The notes: a model not told the origin generated them from the sequence alone. Shown: positions 9,068 to 18,275, counted from the stretch's first letter. The stretch: DNA of 55,924 bases from an uncultured Clostridia bacterium (GCA_945864305.1 CAMBAJ010000006.1:1-55924); one strand, 5' to 3'. Program-made: numbers and translations.

Positions 9068-10963
9068 GTGGAAGAGAAAAAATTCCAACCCTACATTCCG
9101 GCGGACAAGGTCGTGCCCGAATTCACAGTGTTCTCTGTGATTCTCGGCGCGTTGCTGGCCGTTCTGTTCGGCGGAGCCAATGCGTATCTGGGCCTGCGCG
9201 TTGGTATGACCGTTTCCGCATCCATCCCCGCCGCCGTTATCTCCATGGGCGTTATCCGCTTTATTTTCAAGCGGGATTCCATCCTGGAGAACAACATGGT
9301 CCAGACCATCGGCTCCGCCGGTGAGTCCCTGGCCGCCGGCGCCATTTTCACCATGCCCGCCCTGTTTATGTGGGCTGCCGAGGGCTTGTGTGACATGCCC
9401 TCCATGGTCGAGATCGGCCTGATCGCCCTGTGCGGCGGTGTGCTGGGCATCATGATGATGATCCCCCTGCGCTCTGCTCTGATCGTAAAGGAGCACGGCA
9501 CCCTGGGCTATCCCGAGGGCAAGGCCTGCGCCGAGGTCCTGATGGCCGGTGAAGAGGGCGGCGCCAAGGCCTCCACCGTGTTCGCGGGCCTGGGCATCGC
9601 GGCTGTGTACAAGTTCGTGGCCGATGGCCTGAAGATTTTCCCCAGCGAGGTGGACTACACCATCGACGCCTACAAGGGCTCCGGCTTCGGCGTGGACGTT
9701 CTGCCCGCTCTGGCCGGTGTGGGCTACATTTGCGGCCCCCGCATTTCCTCCTACATGTTCGCGGGCAGCACCATCGCCTGGTTTGTACTGATGCCCATGA
9801 TCGCCCTGTTCGGCAGTGATCTGGTCATCTATCCCGCTGATGTCAGCGTGGCGGAGCTGTGGGCCTCCGGCGGCACCTGGGCCCTGTGGAGCAAGTTCAT
9901 CCGCTATATTGGTGCCGGTGCCCTGGCTGCCGGCGGTATCATCAGCCTGATCAAGTCTCTGCCTATGATCATTCGCACCTTTGCCGCCGCTTTCAAAGAT
10001 TACGGCAAGGGCAGTGCCGGTGTTCTGCGCACGGAGCAGGACATCTCCATGAAGGTGGTCCTAGTGGTCTGCCTGATCGTGACCGTGTTCATGTGGCTGT
10101 TCCCCAGCATCCCCGTCAGCTTTATCGGCGCCTTGATCGTTCTGATTTTCGGCTTCTTCTTTGCAACGGTCTCTTCCCGCATGGTGGGCCTGATCGGTTC
10201 CTCCAATAACCCCGTCTCCGGCATGGCCATTGCCACGCTGTTGATTGCCACCATTATCCTGAAGGCCACCGGCTCCACCGGCGCTGAGGGCATGGTGGGC
10301 GCCATCGCCATCGGTTCCGTTATCTGCATCATCGCCGCCATCGCCGGCGACACTTCTCAGGACCTGAAGACCGGCTTCCTGCTGGGCGCCACCCCCAAGA
10401 AGCAGCAGTACGGCGAGCTGATCGGCGTCTGTGTCTCTGCGGTCGCCATCGGCGCCATTTTATACCTGCTGAACGCCGCCTGGGGCTTTGGCTCCGAGGA
10501 ACTGGGTGCTCCCCAGGCCATGATGATGAAGATGGTCATCGAGGGCGTTATGGGCGGCGAGATGCCCTGGGCTCTGGTGTTCACCGGCGTGTTCATCGCC
10601 GTGGCTATCGAGATTCTGGGCCTGCCTGTTCTGCCCGTGGCAATCGGCATTTACCTGCCCATCCACCTGAACGCCGGCATCATGCTGGGCGGTCTGGTGC
10701 GGCTGTTTGTGGAGAAGCGCAACTATGCTTCCGAGAAGGAGAAGACCGACAGCATCCAGTCCGGTATCCTCTACACCTCCGGCATGATCGCCGGCGAGGG
10801 TGTGGTGGGCATTCTGCTGGCTGTCTTTGCCGTGCTGAACATCAACACAGATATCTCCGGCGTCATCAACCTGGGCAACATCGGCGGCTTGGTGTTCTTC
10901 GCCCTGCTGTTGCTGTCTATCGTCTTCTTCTGCAACAAGGGCAGAAAGACTGCCAAAAATTGA
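9068..10963 (+). CDS. OPT-family oligopeptide transporter
   Basis: The 631-residue protein carries about 14-16 hydrophobic segments over its full length and the N-terminal GGANAYLGLRVGMTVSASIP motif typical of bacterial oligopeptide transporter (OPT) proteins, plus NNMVQTIGSAGESLAAG, also conserved in the family. Family members import short peptides with protons; some carry metal chelates. The start is GTG at 9068, seven bases after AGAGGAG. A peptidase (PepD) three genes downstream fits a peptide-use role. The promoter carries a palindromic operator candidate. The transporter family is secure; substrate is not. Confidence 0.9.
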   Translation: MEEKKFQPYIPADKVVPEFTVFSVILGALLAVLFGGANAYLGLRVGMTVSASIPAAVISMGVIRFIFKRDSILENNMVQTIGSAGESLAAGAIFTMPALFMWAAEGLCDMPSMVEIGLIALCGGVLGIMMMIPLRSALIVKEHGTLGYPEGKACAEVLMAGEEGGAKASTVFAGLGIAAVYKFVADGLKIFPSEVDYTIDAYKGSGFGVDVLPALAGVGYICGPRISSYMFAGSTIAWFVLMPMIALFGSDLVIYPADVSVAELWASGGTWALWSKFIRYIGAGALAAGGIISLIKSLPMIIRTFAAAFKDYGKGSAGVLRTEQDISMKVVLVVCLIVTVFMWLFPSIPVSFIGALIVLIFGFFFATVSSRMVGLIGSSNNPVSGMAIATLLIATIILKATGSTGAEGMVGAIAIGSVICIIAAIAGDTSQDLKTGFLLGATPKKQQYGELIGVCVSAVAIGAILYLLNAAWGFGSEELGAPQAMMMKMVIEGVMGGEMPWALVFTGVFIAVAIEILGLPVLPVAIGIYLPIHLNAGIMLGGLVRLFVEKRNYASEKEKTDSIQSGILYTSGMIAGEGVVGILLAVFAVLNINTDISGVINLGNIGGLVFFALLLLSIVFFCNKGRKTAKN

Positions 10964-10987
10964 TGGGATATTCATTGTAAAATGAAG

Positions 10988-11023
10988 AACTGGGCTATAT
11001 ACTATGTGGTATATAGCCCAGTT
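10988..11023 (+). terminator. Perfect 15-bp hairpin after the OPT gene
   Basis: AACTGGGCTATATAC (10988-11002) pairs with GTATATAGCCCAGTT (11009-11023) around a six-base loop. Only TTTG follows the stem, so termination is probably partial and some transcripts may continue into the PqqD-like gene. Confidence 0.6.
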
Positions 11024-11043
11024 TGCGCAGCAGGAGGATACGC

Positions 11044-11403
11044 ATGGCAAAGAAACAGGAAAACTATTTGGAGTACATTCCGGCCATTTCTGAAAAAAAC
11101 AGCTGGGATAAGGACGAAACTGGCAAGGTCACCATCCACATGGTCCACCGGGGCTTTTACGCCTGGATCGCCCAGAAGTTTTTTCACCGCCCCCGGGTCA
11201 GCCACATTGATCTGGACGCCATGGGCAGTTTCATTTTCCCCCTGATCGACGGTAAGCGGACAGTGGGCGACATTGCGGAACTGGTGAAAGCGGAGTTCGG
11301 CAAGGACGCCGAGCCGCTGTACGAGCGATTGGCGAAGTATATGCAGATCCTGCGGAACAACGGATTCATCTACTACGCCGGAAAGGACAGGACGCCGAGA
11401 TGA
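11044..11403 (+). CDS. PqqD-like protein (peptide-binding winged-helix fold)
   Basis: The 119-residue product matches the PqqD family in its second half: HIDLDAMGSFIFPLIDGKRT, then helices containing AELVKAEFG and MQILRNNGFIYY. PqqD folds bind precursor peptides in peptide-maturation systems (RiPP recognition element), but many stand-alone copies exist in Firmicutes with no known role. Here no radical SAM enzyme or precursor peptide is visible. The ATG at 11044 follows AGGAGGA at a good distance. The stop codon overlaps the next start in ATGA. Its neighbours are a peptide transporter and a dipeptidase. Confidence 0.75.
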   Translation: MAKKQENYLEYIPAISEKNSWDKDETGKVTIHMVHRGFYAWIAQKFFHRPRVSHIDLDAMGSFIFPLIDGKRTVGDIAELVKAEFGKDAEPLYERLAKYMQILRNNGFIYYAGKDRTPR

Positions 11404-11744
11404 GCACGGGACAGATCATTTTGGGGATCGCTTTGTTTGCCGTCGCCGCTGCTATCCTCTACGCCTGGGGGCTGAAGAAGTCCATCGACCAGCAGGAGGA
11501 CCTGGAGCGGAGTCTGATGAGTGCTTGCGGCAGCCGGGTGGTGAAGCACCTGAAAAAGCACGGTGCTGTCACAAAGGCGGACGTGGCGCGGCTCATCGAC
11601 GGCATCACGGTGGGCCCCTTCTGGTCCCGCCGGAAGATCAAGGTACAGGATGGCAAAAGGGTCTCCGGTCAGGTCATCGAGTTCCTGCTGGACCAGCAGT
11701 ACATCGAGGCGGCGGGAGACGGAAGCTATCGGCTGAAGAAGTGA
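11400..11744 (+). CDS. Small membrane-anchored winged-helix-like protein
   Basis: The 114-residue protein starts with one hydrophobic segment (about residues 5-24, ILGIALFAVAAAILYAWGL). After a charged linker comes a soluble part, SRVVKHLKKHGAVTKADVAR, whose helix-turn-helix spacing and later strand pair (KIKVQDGKRVSG) suggest a winged-helix fold. I do not recognise a named family. Translation is coupled to the PqqD-like gene through a 4-base ATGA overlap, so the two products probably act together at the membrane. Function unknown. Confidence 0.65.
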   Translation: MSTGQIILGIALFAVAAAILYAWGLKKSIDQQEDLERSLMSACGSRVVKHLKKHGAVTKADVARLIDGITVGPFWSRRKIKVQDGKRVSGQVIEFLLDQQYIEAAGDGSYRLKK

Positions 11745-11771
11745 TCCGATTTGGAAAGGAGCAACCACACT

Positions 11772-13211
11772 ATGGCAATTCTGGAACATCTGGAGCCCCG
11801 GGGGGTATTCCGTTTCTTTGAGGAGATGTGCGCCATTCCCCACGGCTCTGCCAACACCAAGGCTGTCAGCGATTGGCTGATGGCGTTTGCCCGGGAGCGG
11901 GGCCTGGAGGCATATCAGGACCAACTGAACAACGTCATTATCATTAAAGAGGCTACGGCTGGCTATGAGAATGCCCCGGCCGTCATTCTCCAGGGCCATA
12001 TGGATATGGTCTGCGAGAAGGCCCCGGACTGCGAAAAGGACATGGAAAAAGAGGGCCTGGACCTGGCGGTGGACGGAGACACCGTCTACGCGAGAGGTAC
12101 CACCCTGGGCGGCGATGACGGCATCGCCGTGGCGATGGCCCTGGCGCTGCTGGACGCTGATGATATCCCTCATCCCCGGCTGGAGGCCGTGTTCACTGTG
12201 GACGAGGAAATCGGCATGCTGGGCGCCGTGGGCATGGAGGATGTGTCCATGCTCCGGGGCCGCCGGATGCTGAATCTGGACTCCGAGGTGGAGGGCGTGT
12301 TCACCGTCAGCTGCGCCGGCGGCAATCTGACGAAGTGCACTCTTCCCGTCTGCCGGGAAACCTTCGGGGCTGAATTCCTCACCGTGACTGTAGGCGGCCT
12401 GCGGGGCGGCCACTCCGGCGTGGAGATCGACAAGGGCCTGGGCAACGCCTGCATGCTGCTGGGCCGTGTGCTGACCGCCTGCGGCCGGGAGACGGCATTG
12501 CGGCTGGTGTCCGTCAGCGGCGGCCTGAAGGACAACGCCATTCCCCGGGAGGCCTCTGCTGTGGTGGCGGCCGCAGACGCCCGGGAGATCAGAGCTGTCT
12601 GCGCCCGTCTGGACGCGGAGTTGAAAAACGAGTACCGGACCACGGACCCCGAGGTGTTCGTCTTCGTCCGTGACGGCGGAGCCGGCCTGCCCATGGACGA
12701 GGACTCCACCCGCCGCATCCTGGCCTTTCTCACCTGTGCTCCCAACGGCATTCAGGCCATGAGCGCCGACATCCCCAGCTTGGTGCAGACCTCGCTGAAC
12801 CTGGGCATCCTGACCACCGGGGACGAGACGGTGGACGCCTCCTTCTGCGTCCGCAGCAGTGTGGACAGCCAGAAGCAGATGCTGGTGGAGCGGCTGGAGT
12901 GCCTGACGGAGACCCTGGGCGGCAGTGTGGGCGTATTCGGCGACTACTCCGGCTGGGAGTACCGCTCGGACTCCCCCCTGCGGGAGCTGCTGGTGGAGGT
13001 CTTTACCGAGCAGTACGGCCATGCCCCTAAAATCGAGGCTATCCACGCCGGCGTGGAGTGCGGCATTTTCGCTGGCAAGCTCCCCGGTCTGGACTGTGTC
13101 TCCATGGGCCCGGACCTGACGGAGATTCACACCTGTCGGGAACGCCTTCATATCGCCTCCGTCCAGCGTCTGTGGGCGATGGTTCTGGAGACGCTGAAAC
13201 GCATGAAATAA
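11772..13211 (+). CDS. pepD: Aminoacyl-histidine dipeptidase PepD (M20)
   Basis: PepD is a cytosolic zinc dipeptidase that cleaves Xaa-His and related dipeptides. The 479-residue length is normal. Metal-site motifs are present: GHMDMVCEK (His76, Asp78), GTTLGGDDGIAVAMA (Asp115/116), DEEIGMLGA (Glu145/146) and a C-terminal HAGVECGIF. The start at 11772 follows AAAGGAG; an in-frame TTG at 11751 would include the ribosome site. It lies 27 bases after the anchored protein and is followed by a hairpin. The position downstream of an OPT transporter suggests that imported peptides are hydrolysed here. Confidence 0.92.
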   Translation: MAILEHLEPRGVFRFFEEMCAIPHGSANTKAVSDWLMAFARERGLEAYQDQLNNVIIIKEATAGYENAPAVILQGHMDMVCEKAPDCEKDMEKEGLDLAVDGDTVYARGTTLGGDDGIAVAMALALLDADDIPHPRLEAVFTVDEEIGMLGAVGMEDVSMLRGRRMLNLDSEVEGVFTVSCAGGNLTKCTLPVCRETFGAEFLTVTVGGLRGGHSGVEIDKGLGNACMLLGRVLTACGRETALRLVSVSGGLKDNAIPREASAVVAAADAREIRAVCARLDAELKNEYRTTDPEVFVFVRDGGAGLPMDEDSTRRILAFLTCAPNGIQAMSADIPSLVQTSLNLGILTTGDETVDASFCVRSSVDSQKQMLVERLECLTETLGGSVGVFGDYSGWEYRSDSPLRELLVEVFTEQYGHAPKIEAIHAGVECGIFAGKLPGLDCVSMGPDLTEIHTCRERLHIASVQRLWAMVLETLKRMK

Positions 13212-13225
13212 CAAAAAAGCAGCAA

Positions 13226-13265
13226 AGGTGCCCTGGGGAGCTGAGTTGGCTCTCCGGGGCGCTTT
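13226..13265 (+). terminator. Terminator after pepD
   Basis: GGTGCCCTGGGGAGC pairs with GCTCTCCGGGGCGC (some wobble pairs) around a seven-base loop and is followed by TTTC. It lies 15 bases after the pepD stop codon. Confidence 0.65.
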
Positions 13266-13700
13266 CATATTTGGAATGGGTTGTCTCTGAGTGAGCAATA
13301 CGCGCTTAGCACGCCATATCAATGGCACAGAGCAGCGGAATGAAGATGGCTGCAACACTGACGGAAAGGCGCCGAACTTTTACCAATACTGCAAAAAAGT
13401 AACATGGTTTTTATTATAAATTACGGTTGAAAGAGGCCTTTGCACAAATTATACTAAAAGCGATTTTCAACGAAATTGCCCGGCTTCTGGGATTACCCCG
13501 TGGAGTCAGCGTAACAACACCGGCATCCGGATCAAGGCCTATGGACTGATGACAGACCTTCTTGTGTTCTGCCGTTCTGCACTGCTGAGAGAACGCTGTT
13601 ACCGCGTATTTCCACATATGTATGGTTTGTGAGAAAAGAATGGGAGGATTTTTCTTTCTTTTTTCGCATTTTTGTGATACGATACGCTAAAATATATGCT
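13266..13700. other. AT-rich region with no gene seen
   Basis: Open frames here are short, lack good ribosome sites and have no recognisable sequence. The base composition is far more AT-rich than the neighbours, as expected for a long regulatory interval. Confidence 0.5.
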
Positions 13701-13703
13701 TCG

Positions 13704-13805
13704 GTTTCGTTAGAAACGCTGATGAAACGTGTCGAAATGTGGCGTTTCAAAAAACGTTTCATTCAAATGAAACATTTTGTTTCAAGTTGGCGAAATTGAC
13801 GAAAC
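13704..13805 (+). promoter_or_regulatory. Cluster of GTTTC/GAAAC palindromes (activator sites)
   Basis: Half sites GTTTC or GAAAC occur eight times in about 100 bp. Clear palindromes are GTTTC-GTTA-GAAAC (13704-13717), the perfect GTTTCATTCAAATGAAAC (13756-13773) and TGAAAC-ATTTT-GTTTCA (13768-13784). They lie roughly 130-245 bp before the sigma-54 promoter, the usual place for enhancer-type sites of a sigma-54 activator. Confidence 0.7.
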
Positions 13806-13934
13806 GATTTGCCGTGGCTAACTATTTGAATGTCAGTTTTGCCACTGTCACTTTGCTTAATTTTTGACTATCATTTGAACGGAACTTACAAAAACTAATT
13901 TCCTTGCTGCGGAAATTTTACCTTATGATATCGT

Positions 13935-13950
13935 TGGCACGGGATATGCT
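13935..13950 (+). promoter_or_regulatory. Sigma-54 (-24/-12) promoter
   Basis: TGGCAC-GGGAT-ATGCT matches the TGGCAC-N5-TTGCW consensus at all key positions: GG at 13936-13937 and GC at 13948-13949, ten bases apart. Predicted transcription start is near 13961, about 69 bases before the pdxA-like start codon. The gene for a sigma-54 activator lies downstream in the same block. Confidence 0.85.
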
Positions 13951-14029
13951 TCTTTATAAGACATGACGAATTCGTGGATGCGCACCATAGTCCACGGAAA
14001 ATAGAGATTGTTGCGGGAGGTATTTACTT

Positions 14030-15043
14030 ATGAGCAAAAAACCCATCCTCGGTGTTCTGCTGGGGAACTCCGCTGGTGTTGGTCCGGAGCTGGTGGCTAT
14101 GCTGGCAGTAAAGGACTATTACGCCGACTACTGCCGGCCTGTCATCATCGGCGACCTGCGCATGTTTGAGCACGGTCTGAAGGTGGTGGGCGGTGACGTA
14201 CCCCACTATGTCATTGACAATCTGGACCAGTGTGACTGGGAGAAGGGCTACCCCGTTCTGGACCTGAAGGACCAGGACCCCGCCCAGGTCGTCTACGGTG
14301 AGGCCAACAAGTACTGCGGAGCGGGTGATCTGCACCAGTTGGACACCGCCATTGAGCTGTGCAAGACCGGTAAAATTGAGGGCTTTGTCTTTGGCCCCTT
14401 CCACAAGGGTGCCATGAAGATGGCCGGCATGCACGACGAGAGCGAGCATACCTACCTGGCGAATGCCTTCGGACTGACCACGCCTTTCTGCGAGGTCAAC
14501 ATGATGGACGACCTGATGACCGTCCGCACTACCAGCCACATCCCCATCAGCGAAGTCAGCGCCACTCTGACTGAGACCACCCTGCGGGAGGCCATCGAGC
14601 TGGGCGAGATCACCGGCGAGAGCCTGGGTCACAAGCCCCGTATCGCTGTGGCTGCGCTGAATCCCCACTGCGGCGAGTTCGGCCTGTGCGGCCGCGAGGA
14701 AGTTGACATCATCCAGCCCACCATTGAGAAGGTGGTCAAGGAGACCGGCTGGAATGTCACCGGCCCCTACTCCGCCGATACGCTGTTTATCAGCGCGCTG
14801 AAGGGTGACTTCGACGTGGTCGTGACCATGTACCACGATCAGGGCCAGATCGCCCTGAAGCTGGTGGGCTTCCAGCGCTGCATCACCGTGGCCGGCGGCC
14901 AGCCCTATCCCATTGCCACCTGCGCCCACGGCACTGCCTTCGATAAGGTCGGCAAGGCCAGCGTGACCACCGATTCCTTCGAGCGCGCCGTCCGGACCAC
15001 CGCCAAGATGGCCATGGCGAAGCGGGAAAAAGAAAACGCCTGA
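14030..15043 (+). CDS. PdxA-family NAD-dependent dehydrogenase
   Basis: The 337-residue protein belongs to the 4-hydroxythreonine-4-phosphate dehydrogenase (PdxA) family. The three metal-binding His residues appear as His170 (TTSHIPI), His213 (LNPHCGE) and His269 (MYHDQGQ). The N-terminal motif, usually GDPAGIGPE, reads GNSAGVGPE. Paralogues of PdxA oxidise other substrates: phosphorylated four-carbon sugar acids (PdxA2) or cis-diol acids such as the terephthalate diol (TphB). Because it shares a sigma-54 promoter with tctBAC and no kinase of the DUF1537 type is present, a catabolic role on the imported acid is more likely than vitamin B6 synthesis. Substrate unknown. GGGAGG precedes the ATG. 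Confidence 0.85.
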   Translation: MSKKPILGVLLGNSAGVGPELVAMLAVKDYYADYCRPVIIGDLRMFEHGLKVVGGDVPHYVIDNLDQCDWEKGYPVLDLKDQDPAQVVYGEANKYCGAGDLHQLDTAIELCKTGKIEGFVFGPFHKGAMKMAGMHDESEHTYLANAFGLTTPFCEVNMMDDLMTVRTTSHIPISEVSATLTETTLREAIELGEITGESLGHKPRIAVAALNPHCGEFGLCGREEVDIIQPTIEKVVKETGWNVTGPYSADTLFISALKGDFDVVVTMYHDQGQIALKLVGFQRCITVAGGQPYPIATCAHGTAFDKVGKASVTTDSFERAVRTTAKMAMAKREKENA

Positions 15044-15068
15044 AACAACTGAAAAGGAGAGAAAATCA

Positions 15069-15533
15069 TTGGAGAATAAGAAGAAAGGCTTCAACCTCCG
15101 GGCAGTCATCCCCCTGGCAACGGCCATCGTGGCACTGGTGTTCATCGTGGTTGGCCTGAAGGATTATGGGTTCTGGAACGCCCAGCCCACCCCCGGCTTT
15201 TTCCCCATTATCATCGCAGTGGTGCTGCTGGCTTCCAGCATTGCCTGCTTCATCCAGATCGCCCGGGATAAGGAAAGCGAGGATGTCAAGTACAACCGCA
15301 ATGAGCTGATGGTGATTCTGGGCGCTGCCGGAATCATTCTGTGCACCTTCCTCATTGGCCTGGTACCCAGCTGCCTCATCTACATCTTCCTCTGGCTCAA
15401 GTTCGTGGAGCACGCCCCCTGGAAGGTCATTATTATCATTGAAATCATCATGGCCGCCATCATCCTGGGCGTGTTCACCGCCTGGCTGCAGATCCGCTTC
15501 CCCATGGGTCTGCTGGGCAGTCTGATCCTGTAA
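15069..15533 (+). CDS. tctB: Tripartite tricarboxylate transporter, TctB subunit
   Basis: The 154-residue protein has four hydrophobic segments and the TctB-typical N-terminal layout, with a hairpin containing QPTPGFFPIIIAVVLLASS. TctB is the small membrane subunit that pairs with TctA in the sodium- or proton-driven uptake of citrate-like acids. It starts with TTG at 15069 after AAAGGAG, 25 bases after the dehydrogenase gene, and is followed 12 bases later by tctA. The order tctB-tctA-tctC differs from the common tctC-tctB-tctA order. Confidence 0.85.
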   Translation: MENKKKGFNLRAVIPLATAIVALVFIVVGLKDYGFWNAQPTPGFFPIIIAVVLLASSIACFIQIARDKESEDVKYNRNELMVILGAAGIILCTFLIGLVPSCLIYIFLWLKFVEHAPWKVIIIIEIIMAAIILGVFTAWLQIRFPMGLLGSLIL

Positions 15534-15545
15534 GGAGGGTAACAT

Positions 15546-17069
15546 ATGGGAAACTTTTTATCGCTTCTGGCCGGTTTCCAGGTGGCCCTCGCCCCTGAAA
15601 ACATCGGCGCCTGCCTGCTGGGCGCTGTCCTGGGCCTGATCGTGGGCGCAATGCCCGGCATCGGCTCCCTGGCGGGCTGCGCCCTGCTGCTGCCTCTGAC
15701 TTATAAATTCAACCCCACCACCGCTATCATCATGCTGGGCGCCCTGTACTATTCCAATATGTACGGCGGCTCCTTCAGCGCCATTCTGCTGAACATCCCC
15801 GGTGACTCCCCGGCCATCACCACCGCTCTGGACGGCTATCCCATGGCCCGGAAGGGCCGGCCCGGCCAGGCACTGATGACGGCCAACCTGGCCAGCTTCA
15901 TCGGAGGCACCATCGGCATCCTGATCCTGACTCTCACAGCCTCCGGTCTGGCGACCCTGGGTCTGAAGTTCGGCTATGCCGAGATGACCCTGATCCTGCT
16001 GATTGCCATGACCTCCATCAGCTGGTTGATCGGCGAGAACCCCATCAAGGGCATCGTCATCACCATGCTGGGCATTCTGGTGGCCTCCATCGGCATGGAC
16101 ACCCTGTCCGGCGCTCCCCGGTATGAGTTCGGCAACATGTACCTGCTGGGCGGCGTACCCTTCACCCCCTTCATCATCGGCTGCGTTGGTTTTGCCCAGG
16201 TCATCAAGCTCATCAACGAGCGCGAGGCCGACGAGAAAAAGCGCGCCGGCGAGGACAGCAAGACCAAGCTGTCCATCCGGGACTCCATGCTCACCAAGCA
16301 TGATCTGAAGCGCATGCTGCCCCCCACCATCCGCTCCGGCGTGATGGGCACCTTCGTGGGCGTGCTGCCCGGCTCCGGCGCTACCACCGGTTCCATGGTG
16401 GGATATGCCGTGCAGAAGAAGTTCAAGAGCGAGGAGCCTCTGGGCACCGGCGCTATCGAGGGTATCGCCGCCTCTGAGGCTGCCAACAACGCCGCCGCTG
16501 CCGGCGCGTTCGCTCCCCTGCTGGCTCTGGGCATTCCCGGCTCCGGCACCGGCGCCGTCCTGCTGGGCGGTCTGATGATGTGGGGACTGAACCCCGGTCC
16601 CCTGCTGTTCGACAGCAATCCCGAGTTCTGCTGGGGCCTCATCTCCTCCATGTATATGGCCAATGTGTTCACCCTGCTGGTGGCCGTGCTGGTCATTCCC
16701 TTCCTGATCAAAATCCTCAGCGTGCCCGTGAAGTACATGATCCCCATCATTACCTGCGTGTGCATCGTGGGCGCCTATTCCACCTCCAACTCCATGTACG
16801 GCGTTGTTATTATGTTTGTCTCCGGTATCGTGGGCTATCTGCTGGACAAAAACGGATTCCCCACCGCCCCCATGCTGCTGGCCTTCGTGCTGGCTCCCAT
16901 GCTGGAGAAGAACATGCGCAAGGCGTTTATCGCCTCTCAGGGCAGCCTGCGCATCTTCGTTGACTCTCCCCTGAAGCTGGTCCTGCTGGCTGTGTTCTTG
17001 GTGCTGGTGCTGACTCCCGTGGTCAAGAGCATCCGCCGGAAGATGAAGGCCAGAAAGGCTCAGGCGTAA
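15546..17069 (+). CDS. tctA: Tripartite tricarboxylate transporter, TctA subunit
   Basis: TctA is the large permease of the TTT system. The product is 507 residues with about 12 membrane segments. The N-terminal family motifs GAMPGIGSLAGCALLLPL and MYGGSFSAILLNIPGDSP are present, as is the second-half counterpart VGVLPGSGATTGSM. An AGGAGGG site lies just before the ATG. With TctB and TctC it completes a binding-protein-dependent secondary importer. The specific acid transported is unknown; family members carry citrate, tartrate, terephthalate and others. Confidence 0.93.
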   Translation: MGNFLSLLAGFQVALAPENIGACLLGAVLGLIVGAMPGIGSLAGCALLLPLTYKFNPTTAIIMLGALYYSNMYGGSFSAILLNIPGDSPAITTALDGYPMARKGRPGQALMTANLASFIGGTIGILILTLTASGLATLGLKFGYAEMTLILLIAMTSISWLIGENPIKGIVITMLGILVASIGMDTLSGAPRYEFGNMYLLGGVPFTPFIIGCVGFAQVIKLINEREADEKKRAGEDSKTKLSIRDSMLTKHDLKRMLPPTIRSGVMGTFVGVLPGSGATTGSMVGYAVQKKFKSEEPLGTGAIEGIAASEAANNAAAAGAFAPLLALGIPGSGTGAVLLGGLMMWGLNPGPLLFDSNPEFCWGLISSMYMANVFTLLVAVLVIPFLIKILSVPVKYMIPIITCVCIVGAYSTSNSMYGVVIMFVSGIVGYLLDKNGFPTAPMLLAFVLAPMLEKNMRKAFIASQGSLRIFVDSPLKLVLLAVFLVLVLTPVVKSIRRKMKARKAQA

Positions 17070-17129
17070 TTACCACTTTGTTTTCCAACAAAAATGGAAA
17101 TATATAAGAAAAGAAGGAGAAAAGAAACC

Positions 17130-18176
17130 ATGAAGAAACTAATGGCACTGACTCTTGCACTGCTGATGACCCTGTCTCTGGCAGCCTGCGGCGGCTCCAG
17201 CGGGAGCTCTACCGGTAGCTCCAGTGGAAGCAGCGACTCCGGCGAGTTCGTTCCTACCAAGACCGTGACCTGGATCTGCACGTCCTCTGCCGGCGGCGGC
17301 TCCGACATCTTCTCCCGCAAGATCAGCGAGATCATGACCAGCGAGAATCTGGTCAACGGCCAGACCATCGTGGTCTCCAACGAGACCGATGGCTCCGGCG
17401 AGGTCGGCCGCAACAAGATCGCCACCATGAAGGGTGACGACGCCAACTACAACCTGCTGACCTTCAACTCCGGCGACCTGATGCCCATGGTCACCAACAC
17501 CAAGAACCGCTCCTCCAACTTCCGTATCCTGGCTATCATGGCTGTGGACAAGCAGCTGCTGTTCTCCTGCCCCGCTTCTGACTCCAAGACCGACTATGCC
17601 AAGGCCGGCGGTGACCAGACCGACTTCGCCGCTGCCATCGAGGCCGCTCAGAACGGCACCTTCGTGGTCATCGGCGGTTCCAAGGGCGACGACATCACCA
17701 CTTACCAGAAGCTGCTGGCCGAGGTTGGCCTGAGCGAGGATCAGATGGGTTACATCACCTATGACTCCACCTCCGACGCCATCACCGCTGCTCTGGGCGG
17801 CAACGTGGATTTTGTCATCTCCAAGCCCGCTGCTGCTTCTCAGTATGTGGAGTCCGGTGACCTGAGCCCCGTCCTGGCTCTGTCCACCGAGCGCTTCAGC
17901 GGCAACCTGGCCGACGCCCCCACTCTGAGTGAGATTGGCGATTATGAGGACGTGGAAGTCCCCGTGTGGCGCGGCGTTGCCGCTCCCGCCGCCATGAGCG
18001 ACGCCGCTGTGGCCTTCTGGTCTGACGCTCTGGGCAAGGTGGCTGCCACCGATTCCTGGCACACCGACTATCTGGAGAAGAACCAGCTGATCGATGAGTA
18101 CAAGGATACTGCCGCCGCCACGGAGTATGTCACTGCCTATGAGGCTGACTACATGGCTGAAAACGGCTTGAGCTAA
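17130..18176 (+). CDS. tctC: Tripartite tricarboxylate receptor lipoprotein, TctC
   Basis: The 348-residue product begins MKKLMALTLALLMTLSLAAC, a lipoprotein signal with lipobox LAAC (Cys20 lipidated). A Ser/Gly linker follows, then the periplasmic-binding-type receptor fold of the TctC (Bug) family, seen in the SSAGGGSDIFSRK stretch. It is anchored outside the membrane and delivers the ligand to TctAB. The ATG at 17130 is preferred over 17094 because it begins the signal peptide and follows AAGGAG. It is the last gene before a long hairpin and the regulator. Confidence 0.88.
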   Translation: MKKLMALTLALLMTLSLAACGGSSGSSTGSSSGSSDSGEFVPTKTVTWICTSSAGGGSDIFSRKISEIMTSENLVNGQTIVVSNETDGSGEVGRNKIATMKGDDANYNLLTFNSGDLMPMVTNTKNRSSNFRILAIMAVDKQLLFSCPASDSKTDYAKAGGDQTDFAAAIEAAQNGTFVVIGGSKGDDITTYQKLLAEVGLSEDQMGYITYDSTSDAITAALGGNVDFVISKPAAASQYVESGDLSPVLALSTERFSGNLADAPTLSEIGDYEDVEVPVWRGVAAPAAMSDAAVAFWSDALGKVAATDSWHTDYLEKNQLIDEYKDTAAATEYVTAYEADYMAENGLS

Positions 18177-18192
18177 ATTATAATCTGCGTAT

Positions 18193-18230
18193 GATTTAGG
18201 CGGGCCTGCAGCTGCAGACCCGCCTAAATC
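18193..18230 (+). terminator. 12-bp hairpin after tctC
   Basis: GATTTAGGCGGG and CCCGCCTAAATC form a perfect stem around 14 bases that themselves fold (CTGCAGCTGCAG). No clear T run follows, so it may end the tct transcript weakly or stabilise its 3' end. A second small hairpin (CCGAAG...CTTCGG) lies at about 18240-18260. Confidence 0.55.
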
Positions 18231-18275
18231 ACAAATTACCGAAGGGCGCAGCGCTTCGGCGGAAAGGGAAGCTCC

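Noticed and set aside
13414-13762. Minus-strand frames in the long intergenic region before the PdxA-like gene
   Set aside because: Short, AT-rich, no ribosome site and no family resemblance; the right part overlaps the palindromic activator sites.
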